The notes beneath the pieces were generated by a model. The model ran no database searches. It was not told the origin of the DNA and saw only the letters and a program-made list of their open reading frames with translations. Shown here one piece after another: positions 17,019 through 27,754 of a stretch of 64,000 nucleotides of DNA (positions within the stretch are counted from its first letter, which is position 1; every line of letters starts with the position of its first letter). Origin of the DNA: Lysobacter sp. BMK333-48F3 (GTDB taxonomy: Bacteria; Pseudomonadota; Gammaproteobacteria; Xanthomonadales; Xanthomonadaceae); contig NZ_JAIHOO010000001.1 in assembly GCF_019733395.1 (NCBI RefSeq), positions 620,001 to 684,000 on the forward strand, given 5' to 3'. A program made the translations under genes and the position numbers.

Positions 17019-18317
17019 TCAGCCCGCGACGTAGTGCTTGCGCAACCCGGCCCAGCAGGCCTGGTAATCGCGCTGCCGATGCGCCGCCTCGAAGGCCTGC
17101 CGGGTCGGCCGGATCACCGCCCGGGTCTCGAACATGAAGGCCATGGTGTCGACGATCACGTGCGGCTGCGAAAGATCCGCGGCCGAGGCCTTCTCGAAGG
17201 TCTGCGCGTCCGGGCCGTGGCCGGTCATGCAGTTGTGCAGCGAGGCGCCGCCGGCGGCGAAGCCGTCGGCCTTGGCGTCGTAGACGCCGTGGATCAGGCC
17301 CATGAACTCGCTGGCGATGTTGCGGTGGAACCACGGCGGGCGGAAGGTGTCCTGGGCCACCAGCCAGCGCGGCGGGAAGATCACGAAGTCCAGGTTGCTG
17401 GTGCCGGCGGTGTCGCTGGGCGAATGCAGGACCAGGAAGATCGACGGATCGGGATGGTCGAAGCTGATCGAGCCGATGGTGTTGAAATGGCGCAGGTCGT
17501 AGCGGTACGGCGCGTAGTTGCCGTGCCAGCCGACCACGTCCAGCGGCGAGTGGTCGATCGGCGCGCGCCACAGGTGGCCCTGGAACTTGGCGATCAATTC
17601 GAACTCGCCTTCCAGGTCCTCGAAGGCTGCGTTCGGGGTTTCGAAATCGCGCGGGTTGGCCAGGCCGTTGCTGCCGATCGGACCCAGGTCGGGCAGGCGC
17701 AGCAGGGCGCCGAAGTTCTCGCATACGTAGCCGCGCGAGGCGCCGTCGGGCAGGCTCACCGCGAAGCGCACGCCGCGCGGGATCACCGCGATCTGCTGCG
17801 GCTCGACCTCGACCACGCCCAGTTCGGTGGCGATGTGCAGCCGGCCCTGCTGCGGCACGATCAGCAGCTCGGCGTCGGCGTCGTAGAAATAGCGCCCGCG
17901 CATGTCGCGGTTGGCCGCGTACAGGTGGATGCCGACGCCGGTCTGCGCCGCCGGGCCGCCGTTGCCGGCCATGGTGTAGAGGCCGTCGAGGAAGTCGGTC
18001 GGCGCCTGCGGCAGCGGCAGCGGGTTCCAGCGCAGTTGCTCCGGGCTCACCGCGCCGTCGCCGAAGTCGTTGTGGAACGCCGGCTGCGCATAGGGCGAGA
18101 ACGCGCCGTGCATGGCCGCCGGACGGATCCGGTACAGCCAGCTGCGGCGGTTGGCGTGGCGCGGCGCGGTGAACGCGGTGCCGGTCAGCTGCTCGGCATA
18201 CAGGCCGTGGGCAACGCGCTGCGGCGAGTTGCGCCCCAGCGGCAGGGTCCCGGCGATCGCCTCGCTGGCGAACTCGTTGCCGAAACCGGTTTGGTAGCCA
18301 GTGCTGATCGGTGCCAT
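17019..18317 (-). CDS. hmgA: Homogentisate 1,2-dioxygenase
   Basis: A 432-residue iron enzyme that opens the ring of homogentisate in tyrosine/phenylalanine breakdown. It starts [20 protein letters not shown] at 18317, matching the conserved N-terminus. Iron-site signatures are [21 protein letters not shown] with [10 protein letters not shown], and [17 protein letters not shown]. The hppD gene lies 171 bp upstream on the same strand, so the two successive steps of the pathway are neighbours. The pair is probably controlled by the divergent MarR gene. Confidence 0.96.
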   Translation of the reverse strand: MAPISTGYQTGFGNEFASEAIAGTLPLGRNSPQRVAHGLYAEQLTGTAFTAPRHANRRSWLYRIRPAAMHGAFSPYAQPAFHNDFGDGAVSPEQLRWNPLPLPQAPTDFLDGLYTMAGNGGPAAQTGVGIHLYAANRDMRGRYFYDADAELLIVPQQGRLHIATELGVVEVEPQQIAVIPRGVRFAVSLPDGASRGYVCENFGALLRLPDLGPIGSNGLANPRDFETPNAAFEDLEGEFELIAKFQGHLWRAPIDHSPLDVVGWHGNYAPYRYDLRHFNTIGSISFDHPDPSIFLVLHSPSDTAGTSNLDFVIFPPRWLVAQDTFRPPWFHRNIASEFMGLIHGVYDAKADGFAAGGASLHNCMTGHGPDAQTFEKASAADLSQPHVIVDTMAFMFETRAVIRPTRQAFEAAHRQRDYQACWAGLRKHYVAG

Positions 18318-18488
18318 GGGGTCGCTTCGCTCGCTGCGTCCGCAGCCGTGGAAAGAATCGGGGTCGAATACCGGGTGAACCGTGCCGGGGCCGGCGCGGC
18401 CGCGCAAGGCGGCCTCAACGGCCGCCGTCCGCGCGCGTCGCCGCGCCTTGCGGCGCGCCGATCCGGCGCGCCGGCTCAAGCCCGGCGA

Positions 18489-19580
18489 TTACAGCACGCC
18501 GCGCTTGATCTGGTCGCGCTCGATGCTCTCGAACAGGGCCTGGAAGTTGCCTTCGCCGAAGCCCTCGTTGCCCTTGCGCTGGATGATCTCGAAGAAGATC
18601 GGGCCGATCGCGTTCTGGGTGAAGATCTGCAGCAGCTTGCGCTGGTGGGTCTCCGGGTCGGCGTCGATCAGGATCTTGTTCCTGGCCAGGCGCGGCACGT
18701 CCTCGCCGTGGTTGGGCACGCGCTGGTCGATCACGTCGAAGTAGGTGTCCGGGGTGTCGAGGAACTCCACGCCCTGGGCGCGCATCGCTTCGACGGTGTC
18801 GTAGATGTTGTCGGTGAAGCAGGCGATGTGCTGGATGCCCTCGCCCTTGTACGCGTCCAGGTACTCGTTGATCTGCGACTTGGGGTCGCTGGATTCGTTG
18901 AGCGGGATGCGCACGATGCCGTCCGGCGCGGTCATCGCCTTGGACACCAGGCCGGTCTTGGCGCCCTTGATGTCGAAGTAGCGGATCTCGCGGAAGTTGA
19001 ACAGCCGCTCGTAATAATCCGACCACTTCTGCATGTTGCCGAAGTACAGGTTGTGGGTCAGATGGTCGATGAAGGTCAGGCCGAACCCGGCCGGGTTGCG
19101 CTCGGCGCCCGGGATCGGCTCGTAGTCGGCGTAGGGGTCGCCCTTGGCGCCGTAGGTGTCGACCAGGTACAGCATGCAGTCGCCGATGCCCTTGACCACC
19201 GGCGCGTCGATCGCGCGGGTCTCGGCGCGTTCGGTCACCGCTTCGCCGCCGTTGCCGAGCACGGTGTCGTAGACCAGTTGGGCCGGCTTCTGGAAGCGGA
19301 TCGCGAAGCCGCAGGCGCAGGGGCCGTGGGCTTCGGCGAAGGCCGAGGCGAAGCTGTCGGGGGTTTCGTTGACCAGGAAGTTCACCCCGCCCTGGCGGTA
19401 GACCGTGATCGGGCGCGACTTGTGGCGCAGCACCGCGCTGAAGCCGAGGCGGCGGAAGTAGTCGTGCAGGCGCTCGCCCTGGCCCTGGGGGGCGGCGAAC
19501 TCGACGAACTCGAACCCGTCGATGCCGAGCGGGTTGTCGAAGGTGGTGACCTGCATGCCGAGGTTGGGCTGCGCATTCAT
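18489..19580 (-). CDS. hppD: 4-hydroxyphenylpyruvate dioxygenase
   Basis: A 363-residue iron enzyme turning 4-hydroxyphenylpyruvate into homogentisate, the substrate of HmgA next door. Two VOC-type modules are visible. The metal ligands fall in TFIDHLTHNLYFGN (His), EGIQHIACFTDNIYDTV (His) and FFEIIQRKGNEGFGEGNFQAL (Glu). The gene starts at 19580, 98 bp from the divergent MarR gene, with a palindromic operator between. In relatives the product can also feed pyomelanin when HmgA is limiting. Confidence 0.96.
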   Translation of the reverse strand: MNAQPNLGMQVTTFDNPLGIDGFEFVEFAAPQGQGERLHDYFRRLGFSAVLRHKSRPITVYRQGGVNFLVNETPDSFASAFAEAHGPCACGFAIRFQKPAQLVYDTVLGNGGEAVTERAETRAIDAPVVKGIGDCMLYLVDTYGAKGDPYADYEPIPGAERNPAGFGLTFIDHLTHNLYFGNMQKWSDYYERLFNFREIRYFDIKGAKTGLVSKAMTAPDGIVRIPLNESSDPKSQINEYLDAYKGEGIQHIACFTDNIYDTVEAMRAQGVEFLDTPDTYFDVIDQRVPNHGEDVPRLARNKILIDADPETHQRKLLQIFTQNAIGPIFFEIIQRKGNEGFGEGNFQALFESIERDQIKRGVL

Positions 19581-19638
19581 GGCATTGTTCTCAGGTGGCG
19601 GCCGGGTCCGCTGCGGACGGCCTTGGCTAAGGGGTCGT

Positions 19639-19660
19639 TATAGTTTCACATGAAACCATA
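19639..19660. promoter_or_regulatory. Palindromic operator between hppD and the MarR gene
   Basis: The core GTTTCA-CA-TGAAAC (19643-19656) is a perfect dyad and extends outward to TAT...ATA. It is the only strong palindrome in the 98-bp divergent intergenic region and is AT-rich in a GC-rich genome. MarR dimers bind sites of this form. Control of both directions is inferred from position. Confidence 0.7.
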
Positions 19661-19678
19661 AGCAAGGCACAGTGCAGC

Positions 19679-20227
19679 ATGAATCGACCACCGTCCCAGT
19701 CCGAATCGCCAGACCCTGAACAGCGCAGCGGCGCCCCCGCCCGCCGTGGCGCGCCCCCGCGCCATGCCGAGCTGGATCTGGACCACTTCCTGCCCTACCG
19801 GCTCTCGGTGCTGTCCAACCGGGTCAGCAGCGCGATCGCCCGGGTCTATTCCGAGCGCTTTGCCCTCAGCGTGACCGAGTGGCGGGTCATGGCCGTACTC
19901 GGCCGCTTCCCCGGCCTGTCGGCCAACGAGGTCGCCCAGCGCACGGCGATGGACAAGGTCGCGGTCAGCCGCGCCGTGGCCCGCCTGATCGACGCCGGCC
20001 GGTTGGAGCGCGACACCCACGACGACGACCGCCGCCGCTCGGTGCTGCAGCTGTCGGCCGACGGCTACAAGATCTACGACGAGGTCGCGCCGATGGCACT
20101 GGCCTTCGAGCAGCGCCTGCTGGCTGGGATCGAAACCGCCGAGCGCGAGGCCCTGTTCCGCCTGCTCGACCGCCTGGACGAGCTGGAGATCCAGGCCGAG
20201 GCGGAGTTGGCGGCTGTGGGGCGCTGA
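19679..20227 (+). CDS. MarR-family transcriptional regulator of tyrosine degradation (inferred)
   Basis: A 182-residue winged-helix regulator. After a polar 35-residue N-terminal extension, the MarR fold begins at HFLPYRLSVLSNRVSSAIARVY. The DNA-binding helix and wing are LSANEVAQRTAMDKVAVSRAVARLIDAGRLERDTHDDDRRRSVLQLS. It is transcribed divergently from hppD-hmgA with a shared palindrome, so it most likely represses that pair and itself until an aromatic intermediate binds. Target and ligand are inferred from context. Confidence 0.9.
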   Translation: MNRPPSQSESPDPEQRSGAPARRGAPPRHAELDLDHFLPYRLSVLSNRVSSAIARVYSERFALSVTEWRVMAVLGRFPGLSANEVAQRTAMDKVAVSRAVARLIDAGRLERDTHDDDRRRSVLQLSADGYKIYDEVAPMALAFEQRLLAGIETAEREALFRLLDRLDELEIQAEAELAAVGR

Positions 20228-20324
20228 GCCGGGATTCGGGACTCGGGACTCGGGACTCGGGACTCGGGACTCGGCAGAGCATAGGCCCGGCGATCTCGCG
20301 TCGGCGCCCAACGAAATCCCCAGG

Positions 20325-20852
20325 CCGTTGCCGTTGCCGTGAAGAGCTTGGCGTCGCCACGAACTCGCGAGAAGACCTGAGGCCCCGAAGGGCGGCCCGC
20401 AGGGATGCGGGCCGTGCGCAGCCAGGCCAAGGATGGCCTGTGCGGAGCAGCCCTGCGCCAGCCGCGTCCCATAGTGGCTTTTGACTCGAAACAGGAATGG
20501 CGTTTTCTTTGGTTACTTTCTTTGTCGCCTTGGACAAAGAAAGTGACCCGGCCGCTTGCGGACGGAAGCTTTGCTTTAGAGCTTTAGAGCTTTAGAGCTT
20601 TAGAGCTTTTGAGCTTTGTAGCTTTAGAAGCCTTCGAACGACAGACGGCGCTAGACCGCAGCAGCGCGGTCGCGGCTCACGCCGCTCCTACAGGGGCGCA
20701 AGACAAAGACGCGGCAAACTGGCGAGATGGTGGTCGCGGCTTGCGCCGCTCCTACAGGGGGCCTAGGACAAAGACGCGGCGAACGGGCGAGATGACGGCG
20801 CGGCTTGTGACCGAAGGAAATCCCTGTGGGACGCCGCTCCTACAAGGGCGAC
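20325..20852. repeat. Composite intergenic element, copy 2
   Basis: Same architecture and orientation as copy 1 at 12376: CCGTTG units, GAAGAGCTTGGCG, conserved core with the identical hairpin (ACTTTCTTTGTC at 20515-20526, loop GCCTTG, GACAAAGAAAGT at 20533-20544), a GAGCTTTA tract and GTAG REP units. Here the GAGCTTTA tract is expanded to about six units (20570-20630) and there are three REP units (20669-20691, 20733-20755, 20811-20852). It also lies between convergent genes (MarR and POT). Just before it, at 20229-20276, is a short GGGACTC microsatellite. Confidence 0.85.
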
Positions 20853-20874
20853 GCCTCGATCGGGCGCGCAAACG

Positions 20875-20905
20875 AAAAAGGCGACGGCCGCGGCCGTCGC
20901 CTTTT
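20875..20905 (-). terminator. Bidirectional terminator after the POT transporter gene
   Basis: A perfect palindrome, GGCGACGGCC-GC-GGCCGTCGCC, flanked by AAAAA on the left and TTTT on the right. On the minus strand it ends in a run of five T, so it can terminate the POT transcript. It would also stop read-through from the left. Confidence 0.85.
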
Positions 20906-20960
20906 CGGATCGCTGCGCGGGGGCCGCGACGCCCGACGGGCGCCGCAGCCGCGCAGACGC

Positions 20961-22499
20961 TTACTTCACCCCGTGCATCAGCTTCTGCACCAGCGGCGCG
21001 ACCAGGAACAGCAGCGCGCCGGCGCCGACCAGAGCCCAGAAACCGAAGGTGTAGCCGCCCAGCGCCGAGGTCGTGGTCATGCCGCCTTCGCCGCTGACGT
21101 GGCCGGCGAAGATGCCCGACAGGTTGTTGCCGATGCCGGTCGACAGGAACCAACCGCCCATGCCGAAGCCGACCAGGCGCACCGGCGCCAGCTTGGTCAC
21201 CATCGACAGGCCGATCGGCGACAGGCACAGCTCGCCGATCGACTGGATCCAGTACACCGCGAACAGGGTCCAGAACGGGATCTTGCCGTTGTCCAGCAGG
21301 CTGCCCAGGGCGAACATCAACAGCAGGAAGGCCAGGCCGTTGAAGATCAGGCCGAGGCTGAACTTGCGCGGGATCGACGGGTTGGCCCGGCCCATCGCCA
21401 CCCAGATCCAGGCGATCAGCGGCGCCAGGGTGATGATCGCGACCGAATTGACCGACTGGAACCAGGCGGTCGGGAACACGCGCTCGCCGCTCAGGGTGTA
21501 GACCAGGTCCGCCATCGCGCCGGAGAAGATGTCGCGATCGACGATCTTGTCGGCGAGGAAGGTGAACGAGCTGCCGGCCTGCTCGAAGAACATCCAGAAC
21601 AGGATGTTGAAGGTGAAGATGATCAGCATCGCGATCACCTTGTCGCGCTGCACCGCGCCTTCGCGGAAGCCTTCGACCAGCAGCAGGCCGCACAGGCCCA
21701 GGAACATCGCGGTCAGCACGCCCTGCAGCGCGCCGGCGCCCATCGCCAGCAGGAAGTAGACGATCGGAATCGCGACCAGCGCGCCGAGGAACACGTACAG
21801 CACCTTGCGGCGGTCGCCCTGGTTCTCCGGCGGACGGCCGATGCCCTGCAGGCCGGCGCGGCCGATCCAGAACCAGACCAGGCTGATCAGCATGCCGACG
21901 CCGGCGGAGATGAAGACGATCTTGTAGTCCGGCATCGATTCGCTGCCGAAGATCTTCTGCGCCAGGTACTGGGTCAGCAGCGGCGCCAGCATCGCGCCGA
22001 GGTTGATGCCCATGTAGAAGATGGTGAAGCCCGAGTCGCGGCGCTCGTCGCCGACCGCGTAGAGCTTGCCGACCATGGTCGAGATGTTCGGCTTGAACAG
22101 GCCGTTGCCGCAGATGATCGTGGCCAGGCCGAGCTTGAAGATCTGCTCGTTCGGCAAGGCGATCATGAACAAGCCCGCGGACATGATCACCGCGCCGAGC
22201 AGGATCGAGCGCTGATAGCCGAGCACGCGGTCGGCGATGTAGCCGCCGAAGATGGCCGCGGCATAGACTAGGGCCAGGTAGGCGCCGTAGATGCGGTTGG
22301 CCGACGCTTCGCCGGCGGCGTCGCCGCCGTGGAACTGGTGGACGATGTACAGCACGAGCGCCCAGCGGATGCCGTAGAAGGCGAAGCGCTCCCAGAACTC
22401 GGTCATGAACAGCATCCACAGGGGCTTGGGATGCCCGAGTCGCTGCTGGAATTCCGGAATGGGCGCCTGGCCCGAGGTGGTTGTAGCGGCTCCGCTCAT
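20961..22499 (-). CDS. Proton-dependent oligopeptide transporter (POT/PTR family)
   Basis: A 512-residue major-facilitator-type importer of di- and tripeptides. The proton-coupling ExxER motif is present in TEFWERFAFYGIRWALVLYI. The POT signature region follows in GGYIADRVLGYQRSILLGAVIM, with GNGLFKPNISTMVGKLY. About fourteen hydrophobic segments, as usual for bacterial POT proteins. A terminator lies 56 bp after the stop. It has no obvious operon partner; the upstream 377 bp to the tryptophan dioxygenase gene hold its promoter but no recognisable site. Confidence 0.94.
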   Translation of the reverse strand: MSGAATTTSGQAPIPEFQQRLGHPKPLWMLFMTEFWERFAFYGIRWALVLYIVHQFHGGDAAGEASANRIYGAYLALVYAAAIFGGYIADRVLGYQRSILLGAVIMSAGLFMIALPNEQIFKLGLATIICGNGLFKPNISTMVGKLYAVGDERRDSGFTIFYMGINLGAMLAPLLTQYLAQKIFGSESMPDYKIVFISAGVGMLISLVWFWIGRAGLQGIGRPPENQGDRRKVLYVFLGALVAIPIVYFLLAMGAGALQGVLTAMFLGLCGLLLVEGFREGAVQRDKVIAMLIIFTFNILFWMFFEQAGSSFTFLADKIVDRDIFSGAMADLVYTLSGERVFPTAWFQSVNSVAIITLAPLIAWIWVAMGRANPSIPRKFSLGLIFNGLAFLLLMFALGSLLDNGKIPFWTLFAVYWIQSIGELCLSPIGLSMVTKLAPVRLVGFGMGGWFLSTGIGNNLSGIFAGHVSGEGGMTTTSALGGYTFGFWALVGAGALLFLVAPLVQKLMHGVK

Positions 22500-22876
22500 G
22501 CGGTGTCCCCTGTCGTGTGGAAACTGAATAAAAATCCCACGCCGACGGCACGGGCCGGGGAGATTTACCGGCCCGGGGCGGTCCCGTCAAACCTTAGTCG
22601 TAGGCGCCGTTCCGTGCTGCGCCGCAACAAACGCCCGCATCCAGGCCTGAATGGGGGAGATTTTTGCGCCATCGGGCGGCTGAAAGTTCGCCGTTCGGGG
22701 CCTGGGCCCAGGCGAACGTCGGCGATCGGCCGCGCAATTGTCGGGCCTGATGCGGTCGCCGGCCGCTCGGGCGCGGCGACCGGCGCTGTCCGAACCGGCC
22801 CGCGCAGCCGGGCCTCGCCCGCCGGGCGGGTCGCGGCCGCGAACTGCGGCCGCGGTCCGCTGCGGCGCGGCCGGGC
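22500..22876. other. Intergenic stretch without a recognised gene
   Basis: A 377-bp gap between the POT start and the tryptophan dioxygenase stop, both on the minus strand. I see no RNA gene, REP or convincing terminator; it is very GC-rich with only short open frames. It presumably includes the POT promoter. Confidence 0.5.
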
Positions 22877-23755
22877 TCAGTAGCCCTCGCCGCGCTCCGG
22901 GCCGGCGCCGATGGTGGTGCGGACCTCGAACAGCTCGGGGAAGAAGGTCAGCTCCAGGGCCTGCTTGAGGAAGCCGACCCCGCTGGAGCCGCCGGTGCCG
23001 CGCTTGAAGCCGATGATGCGCATGACCGTGCGCATGTGGCGGAAGCGCCACAGCTGGAACTGGGTCTCCAGGTCGACCAGGTCCTCGCACAGGGCGTACT
23101 CGCGCCAATAGCGGTCGGTGTTCTCGTAGATGCGCTCGAACACCGGCTGCAGGGCGCGGTCGCTGACGTGCGGCCGGCGCCAGTCGCGCTGCAGGTGCTC
23201 GGCCGGAATCTCGTGGCCGAAACGGGCCAGGTACATCAGGAACTCGTCGTACAGGCTGGGCGCCGCCAGCGCCTGCTCCAAGGTCGCCTGGCCCTGCGGG
23301 TCGTAGGCGAACACCCGCAACATGGCCTCGTTCTTGTTGCCGAGCATGAATTCGATGGTGCGGTACTGCAGCGACTGGAAGCCCGAGGACGGGCCCAGGG
23401 TCTCGCGGAAGCCCATGTACTCCGACGGGGTCAGCGTCTCCAGCACCGACCACTGCTCGGTCAGCTGGCGCAGCGCCTGCTTGCAGCGCGCCAGCACCTT
23501 CTGGCACTGCCAGACCTGGTCGCGGCGCAGGTGCTCCAGCGCGGCGGTCAGCTCGTGCACGATCAGCTTCATCCACAGCTCCGACACCTGGTGCTGGATG
23601 ATGAAGAGCATCTCGTCGTGGTGCGGCGGGTCCGACATCCCGCGCTGCGCCGACAACAGCTTGTCCAGCTGCAGATAGCCGCCGTAGGTGATGCGTCCGT
23701 GCAGGTCGGTATGGATACCGCTTTCCAGTTCGCGCTGGTTCTTTTCGACGGACAT
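22877..23755 (-). CDS. kynA: Tryptophan 2,3-dioxygenase
   Basis: A 292-residue heme enzyme that opens the indole ring of tryptophan, the first step of the kynurenine pathway. Family signatures are [34 protein letters not shown] (His near 53), [17 protein letters not shown] and the loop [19 protein letters not shown] that closes over the substrate. The ATG at 23755 gives the known N-terminus. The rest of the pathway is not in the window. Lysobacter relatives use kynurenine products for anthranilate or quinolone-like signals, but that is not shown here. Confidence 0.96.
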   Translation of the reverse strand: MSVEKNQRELESGIHTDLHGRITYGGYLQLDKLLSAQRGMSDPPHHDEMLFIIQHQVSELWMKLIVHELTAALEHLRRDQVWQCQKVLARCKQALRQLTEQWSVLETLTPSEYMGFRETLGPSSGFQSLQYRTIEFMLGNKNEAMLRVFAYDPQGQATLEQALAAPSLYDEFLMYLARFGHEIPAEHLQRDWRRPHVSDRALQPVFERIYENTDRYWREYALCEDLVDLETQFQLWRFRHMRTVMRIIGFKRGTGGSSGVGFLKQALELTFFPELFEVRTTIGAGPERGEGY

Positions 23756-23931
23756 ACGGCGGGGCTCGCGGCAGGGGCGCAAAGCGTAGCGCAAACCCAG
23801 CCGCGACAGGGCCCGGCGCGCGCAACGCCGGCATCGCGCGGGCGCAACGGTCGCGGCCGGTGCGACGCCTGAATCGGATAATGAGCAGGCCTGCCCAGCA
23901 CGTCCTGCAGGCGCACTCTCAAGGGGAATCC

Positions 23932-26900
23932 ATGCACGAATTCGCAAGCCGCGCCCTCGCGGCCGGCATCGCTTTGGCTTTGGCCGGCGCGGCCGAAGCA
24001 CAGGTGGTCATCTCGCAGGTCTACGGCGGCGCCGGCCAGAGCGGCGCGCGCTACAACGCCGACTTCGTCGAACTGCACAACAACGGCAACGCGCCGGTCG
24101 ACCTCGCCGGCTGGAGCCTGCACTACGCGCCGGTCAACGGCGCCAGCGCCTGGCAGCGCACGCCGCTGAGCGGCGTCATCGCGCCCGGCGGCTATTTCCT
24201 GATCCGCCAGCGGGTTTCGCTCGGCTCCACTCCGGTCAGCGCGTACGACCTCAGCGGCAGCGTGTCGCTGAACCAGATCAACGGCAAGCTGGCCCTGGTC
24301 AATCACGCCAATCCGATCGCCGTCGCCTGCCCGACCGGCTCGATCGACTTCGTCGGCTACGGCAGCATCGACTGCGCCGAAGGCTCGGCGCCGGCGTCCT
24401 CCGCCGGGCTGGTCAGCGCGCAGTTGCGCAAGGACGGCGGTTGCGCCGACAGCCAGGTCAACGCCGCCGACTTCGCCCTCGCTTCGCCGCTGCCGCGTAC
24501 CCGCAGCTCGGCCACCCGCCTGTGTCCGTCGGGCCCGCCGCCGCGCCTGAGCGCGCTCGACGTCGCCCAGGCCGAAGGCCAGGACGGCATCGCGCCCTTG
24601 CTGTTCAAGCTCAAGCTCGATCGCCCCGCCGGCGTCGGCGGCGTCAGCTGGAGCGCCTTCAGCAACGGCCAGGGCACGGCGCGTCCGGACCAGGACTACC
24701 TGCCGATCGATCTGCGCGGCACCATCCCTGCCGGTCAGAGCGAAGCCAGCTTCGCCCTGCCGGTCAAGGGCGATGCGCTGATCGAACCCGACGAAACCGT
24801 GGCCCTGCAGATCAAGGTCCATTCCGGCGCGGTCACCGCCAACGGCGACTACCTCAACGTCCAGGCCACCATCGTCAACGACGATCCGCAGCAGGCGCCG
24901 CCGCAGCTGTCGCTGCACCCGGTCGCGCTCAAGGAAGGCGATGCCGACATCGCGCCGTTCCCGATCGAGCTGCGCCTGGATCGTCCCGCCGACGGCAACG
25001 GCGTGCGGGTGCGGGTGAGTTCGAGCGACGGCGGCACCGCCAGCGCGGACGAGGATTACCTGCCGTTCGACTACGAAGCGGTGATCGGCCCGGGCCAGGA
25101 CCGAGTCCACCTCAGCTTCGGCGTGCGCGGCGACGTCCGCTACGAAGGCGACGAAACGGTCAAGATCAAGGCGCAGATCCTGTCCGGCGCGATCGGCGAG
25201 GGCGGCAGCCTCGTGCTGGAAAGCGTCAGTACGATTCTCGACGACGACCTGCGGGTGGTGCCGATCGCGGCGGTGCAGGGGCCCGGCGCGGTCTCGCCGC
25301 TGCGCGGCGAGTTCGTCGCGGTCGAAGGCATCGTCACCGCGCTGGGCGAGGACGGCTTCTATCTGCAGAGCGAAGAGTTCGAAAGCGACGGCGATCCGAA
25401 CACCTCGCAGGGCCTGTTCGTGCAGACCGGCGGCCGTCCCGATCCGCAATGGCGCGGCTTGCGCGTGCGCGTGGGCGGCACGGTGGCGGAACTGTCCGAC
25501 GGCGGCGTCCATCCCTTGCGCGGCACCATGACCGCGATCGCCGGCTCGCCGGCTGTCGTCCCGCTGACCACCGCGCCGCGGCCGCTGCCGCCGGCGCCGT
25601 TGCTGCCCTGGCATCCGACCCTCGGCGCGCCGGATTACGAGGCCTTCGAGGGCATGCGCGTGGGCTTGCCCGAGGCGCGCGTGGTCGGCCCGACCGGCGG
25701 CAGCTTCGATGCCGCGCAGGAACGCACCCGCAGCGACGGCCGCTTCCATGTCGCGCTCGGTCCCTACGATCAGCCGGCGCCGATGCGCGAGCCGGGCACG
25801 CGGTATCCGCCGATCTTCCGCGGCCAGGTCCAGGGCTGGCTGCCGCGTTGGGACGGCAATCCCGAAGTGATCGGCGTCGACAGCGACGCCGACGGGCATG
25901 CGCCGGTCGACCTCGGCGTCGGCGCGCGCGTCGACGGCGTGATCGGTCCGCTGGACCAGCGCAGCGGCCGCCATACCGTGATCCTGCAGCGCGAAGCGCA
26001 ACTGATCGTGCGCGAATCGCCGCCGGCGCCGCCGCGCATCGAGGAAGGCGATCCGCAGCAGCGCCAGACCAATGTGGCCAGCTACGACCTGAGCGACCTC
26101 TACGACGAGTACAGCCCGCCCGGCTCCGGCCAGCCGGCGACGCCGCCGCACGCCTTGGAGCGGCGTCTGGGCAAGATCTCGCGCAGCATCCGCGACGACC
26201 TGCAGACGCCGGACCTGGTCGCGATCACCGGCATCGAGAACGAGCCATTGCTGCAGCGCCTGGCCGAGCGGATCAATCGCGACGCCGTCGCCTTCGGCCG
26301 TCCCGACCCGCAGTACCGCGCCATCGCCCTGCCCAACGTCGATCCGCTCAAGCCGCAGATCGGCTTCCTCGCCCGCAGCGAGCAAGTCGGCGTGTGGGGC
26401 TCGCGGGTGGTGGTCGAGCGCATCGCCCAAGTCGGCCGCGACGCGCTGCTGCCGGGCGGCAACGGCCCGACGGCGATGCTGTTCGACCAGGCGCCGCTGA
26501 GCATCGACGCGTCCACCCAGTCCAACGACGGCCACCGCTTCCGCCAGCGCCTGCTGCTGGTGCAACTGGCACCGATGGCCGGCAGCGAAGCCGACACGCC
26601 GGAAGCCGAGCGCCAGCGCGACCGTCGCCACCTGCAGGCCGAGTTCGTCGCCGGCTGGGTGCAGCAACAGCAGAACGATCCCGACGCGCTGCCGTTGCTG
26701 GTGCTCGGCAAGTTCGACGCGCACGGCTTCAACGACGGCCTGGTCGATCCGGTCGGCACCCTGACCGGCCGCCCGACCGAAGGCGTCTCCACGATGGTCC
26801 TCGGCGACGGCATCGATCGCTACGATCCAGACCTGCTCAAGCTCGCCGCAACCGAACCCGAGTCCGAGCGCTATTCCTCGATCGACGAAGGCAACCGTCA

Positions 26901-27501
26901 GGAACTGCAGCACGCCTTCGCCGACGAGCGCCTGATCGGCGCGACCGACCGGATCCAGGTGCAGCGCCTGCGCAGCAATGCCGGCTACCCGGCGGTGCTG
27001 CGCGACGACGACTCGGTGCCGATGCGCGCCGGCGACGTCGACCCGCTGCACCTGCGGCTGGTGCCGCGGACCCACGCCGACGTGCGGGTCTGGGCCGGCC
27101 CCTTGCACGGCGAATCCAGGCTGGAGGCCGGACGCCCGCTGGAACTGTCGGTGTCGGTGGACAACCAGGGCCCGGACTGGGCGCGCCAGGTCGGCCTCGG
27201 CCTGGCCTTGTCCGGCGCCTGGCCGAACCTGGAGGTCAGCGCGGTCATGCCGGGCTGGCGCTGCGAAGCGCCGACGATCGTGGGCGATCACACCAGCGTG
27301 GCCTGCACCGGCGAGCTGGTCGACAGCACCGGCCACCAAAGCCACTGGTTCCACCTGCGCAGCGCCACCGACGCGGCGATGGCCGGGCGCACGGTCGAGC
27401 TTGCGGCGTCGGTGACCTCCGCGTCCGCCGATCCGGACCCGGCCAACAACGCCGCCCAGGCGGCGCTGTCGATCGTCGCCCCCGGCACGCCCCAGCCCTG
27501 A
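23932..27501 (+). CDS. Secreted lamin-tail protein with a degenerate ExeM-type nuclease domain
   Basis: A 1189-residue exported protein. Order: signal peptide (1-23), lamin-tail domain (about 24-190, [12 protein letters not shown]... FVELHNNGN), two Calx-beta-like repeats (about 200-310 and 325-435), an ExeM-type beta region (about 443-690), an endonuclease/exonuclease/phosphatase-like domain (about 713-1045) and a C-terminal beta domain. Aligned by eye with its neighbour at 27755, the catalytic positions have changed: Asn to Asp719, Glu to Gly767, Asp to Gln809, Asp to Lys927, Asn to Asp929, His to Val1036. Only Asp1035 and Glu769 remain. It is therefore probably not a nuclease. Start chosen at ATG 23932 with AGGGGA upstream. 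Likely a diverged duplicate with an adhesive or nucleic-acid-binding role. Confidence 0.85.
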   Translation: MHEFASRALAAGIALALAGAAEAQVVISQVYGGAGQSGARYNADFVELHNNGNAPVDLAGWSLHYAPVNGASAWQRTPLSGVIAPGGYFLIRQRVSLGSTPVSAYDLSGSVSLNQINGKLALVNHANPIAVACPTGSIDFVGYGSIDCAEGSAPASSAGLVSAQLRKDGGCADSQVNAADFALASPLPRTRSSATRLCPSGPPPRLSALDVAQAEGQDGIAPLLFKLKLDRPAGVGGVSWSAFSNGQGTARPDQDYLPIDLRGTIPAGQSEASFALPVKGDALIEPDETVALQIKVHSGAVTANGDYLNVQATIVNDDPQQAPPQLSLHPVALKEGDADIAPFPIELRLDRPADGNGVRVRVSSSDGGTASADEDYLPFDYEAVIGPGQDRVHLSFGVRGDVRYEGDETVKIKAQILSGAIGEGGSLVLESVSTILDDDLRVVPIAAVQGPGAVSPLRGEFVAVEGIVTALGEDGFYLQSEEFESDGDPNTSQGLFVQTGGRPDPQWRGLRVRVGGTVAELSDGGVHPLRGTMTAIAGSPAVVPLTTAPRPLPPAPLLPWHPTLGAPDYEAFEGMRVGLPEARVVGPTGGSFDAAQERTRSDGRFHVALGPYDQPAPMREPGTRYPPIFRGQVQGWLPRWDGNPEVIGVDSDADGHAPVDLGVGARVDGVIGPLDQRSGRHTVILQREAQLIVRESPPAPPRIEEGDPQQRQTNVASYDLSDLYDEYSPPGSGQPATPPHALERRLGKISRSIRDDLQTPDLVAITGIENEPLLQRLAERINRDAVAFGRPDPQYRAIALPNVDPLKPQIGFLARSEQVGVWGSRVVVERIAQVGRDALLPGGNGPTAMLFDQAPLSIDASTQSNDGHRFRQRLLLVQLAPMAGSEADTPEAERQRDRRHLQAEFVAGWVQQQQNDPDALPLLVLGKFDAHGFNDGLVDPVGTLTGRPTEGVSTMVLGDGIDRYDPDLLKLAATEPESERYSSIDEGNRQELQHAFADERLIGATDRIQVQRLRSNAGYPAVLRDDDSVPMRAGDVDPLHLRLVPRTHADVRVWAGPLHGESRLEAGRPLELSVSVDNQGPDWARQVGLGLALSGAWPNLEVSAVMPGWRCEAPTIVGDHTSVACTGELVDSTGHQSHWFHLRSATDAAMAGRTVELAASVTSASADPDPANNAAQAALSIVAPGTPQP

Positions 27502-27530
27502 GCCCTGTTCAGGCCTGAACCGCAGTACCG

Positions 27531-27552
27531 CCCCCCGGCTCCGGCCGGGGGG
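27531..27552 (+). terminator. GC-rich hairpin between the two lamin-tail genes
   Basis: Perfect 9-bp stem CCCCCCGGC/GCCGGGGGG with TCCG loop, 30 nt after the stop. Only CTTC follows, so termination is probably weak. A 14-bp palindrome GTTCAGGCCTGAAC lies just before it. Confidence 0.5.
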
Positions 27553-27754
27553 CTTCGCCGACGGACGGGCCGGCCGTGCCGGCCCGAACCGGGCCTGGTC
27601 CAGAGGCGCCGGTCGGCCGGGCCGGTGCGGTTCGCGACGGCCGTCGAAAAAACCCGGCAGCGGCGTCATCCCGGTGCAACGCCAAGAAGTGAGCATTAGG
27701 GCACAATCCACCCCGTCTGTCCGGGGGGATCCAGGCGTTCACATGGGGAGAAAC

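Noticed and set aside
23569..27711. A 1380-codon minus-strand frame over the first lamin-tail gene
   Set aside because: Shadow frame; the plus strand has the signal peptide and domain structure, this one has none.
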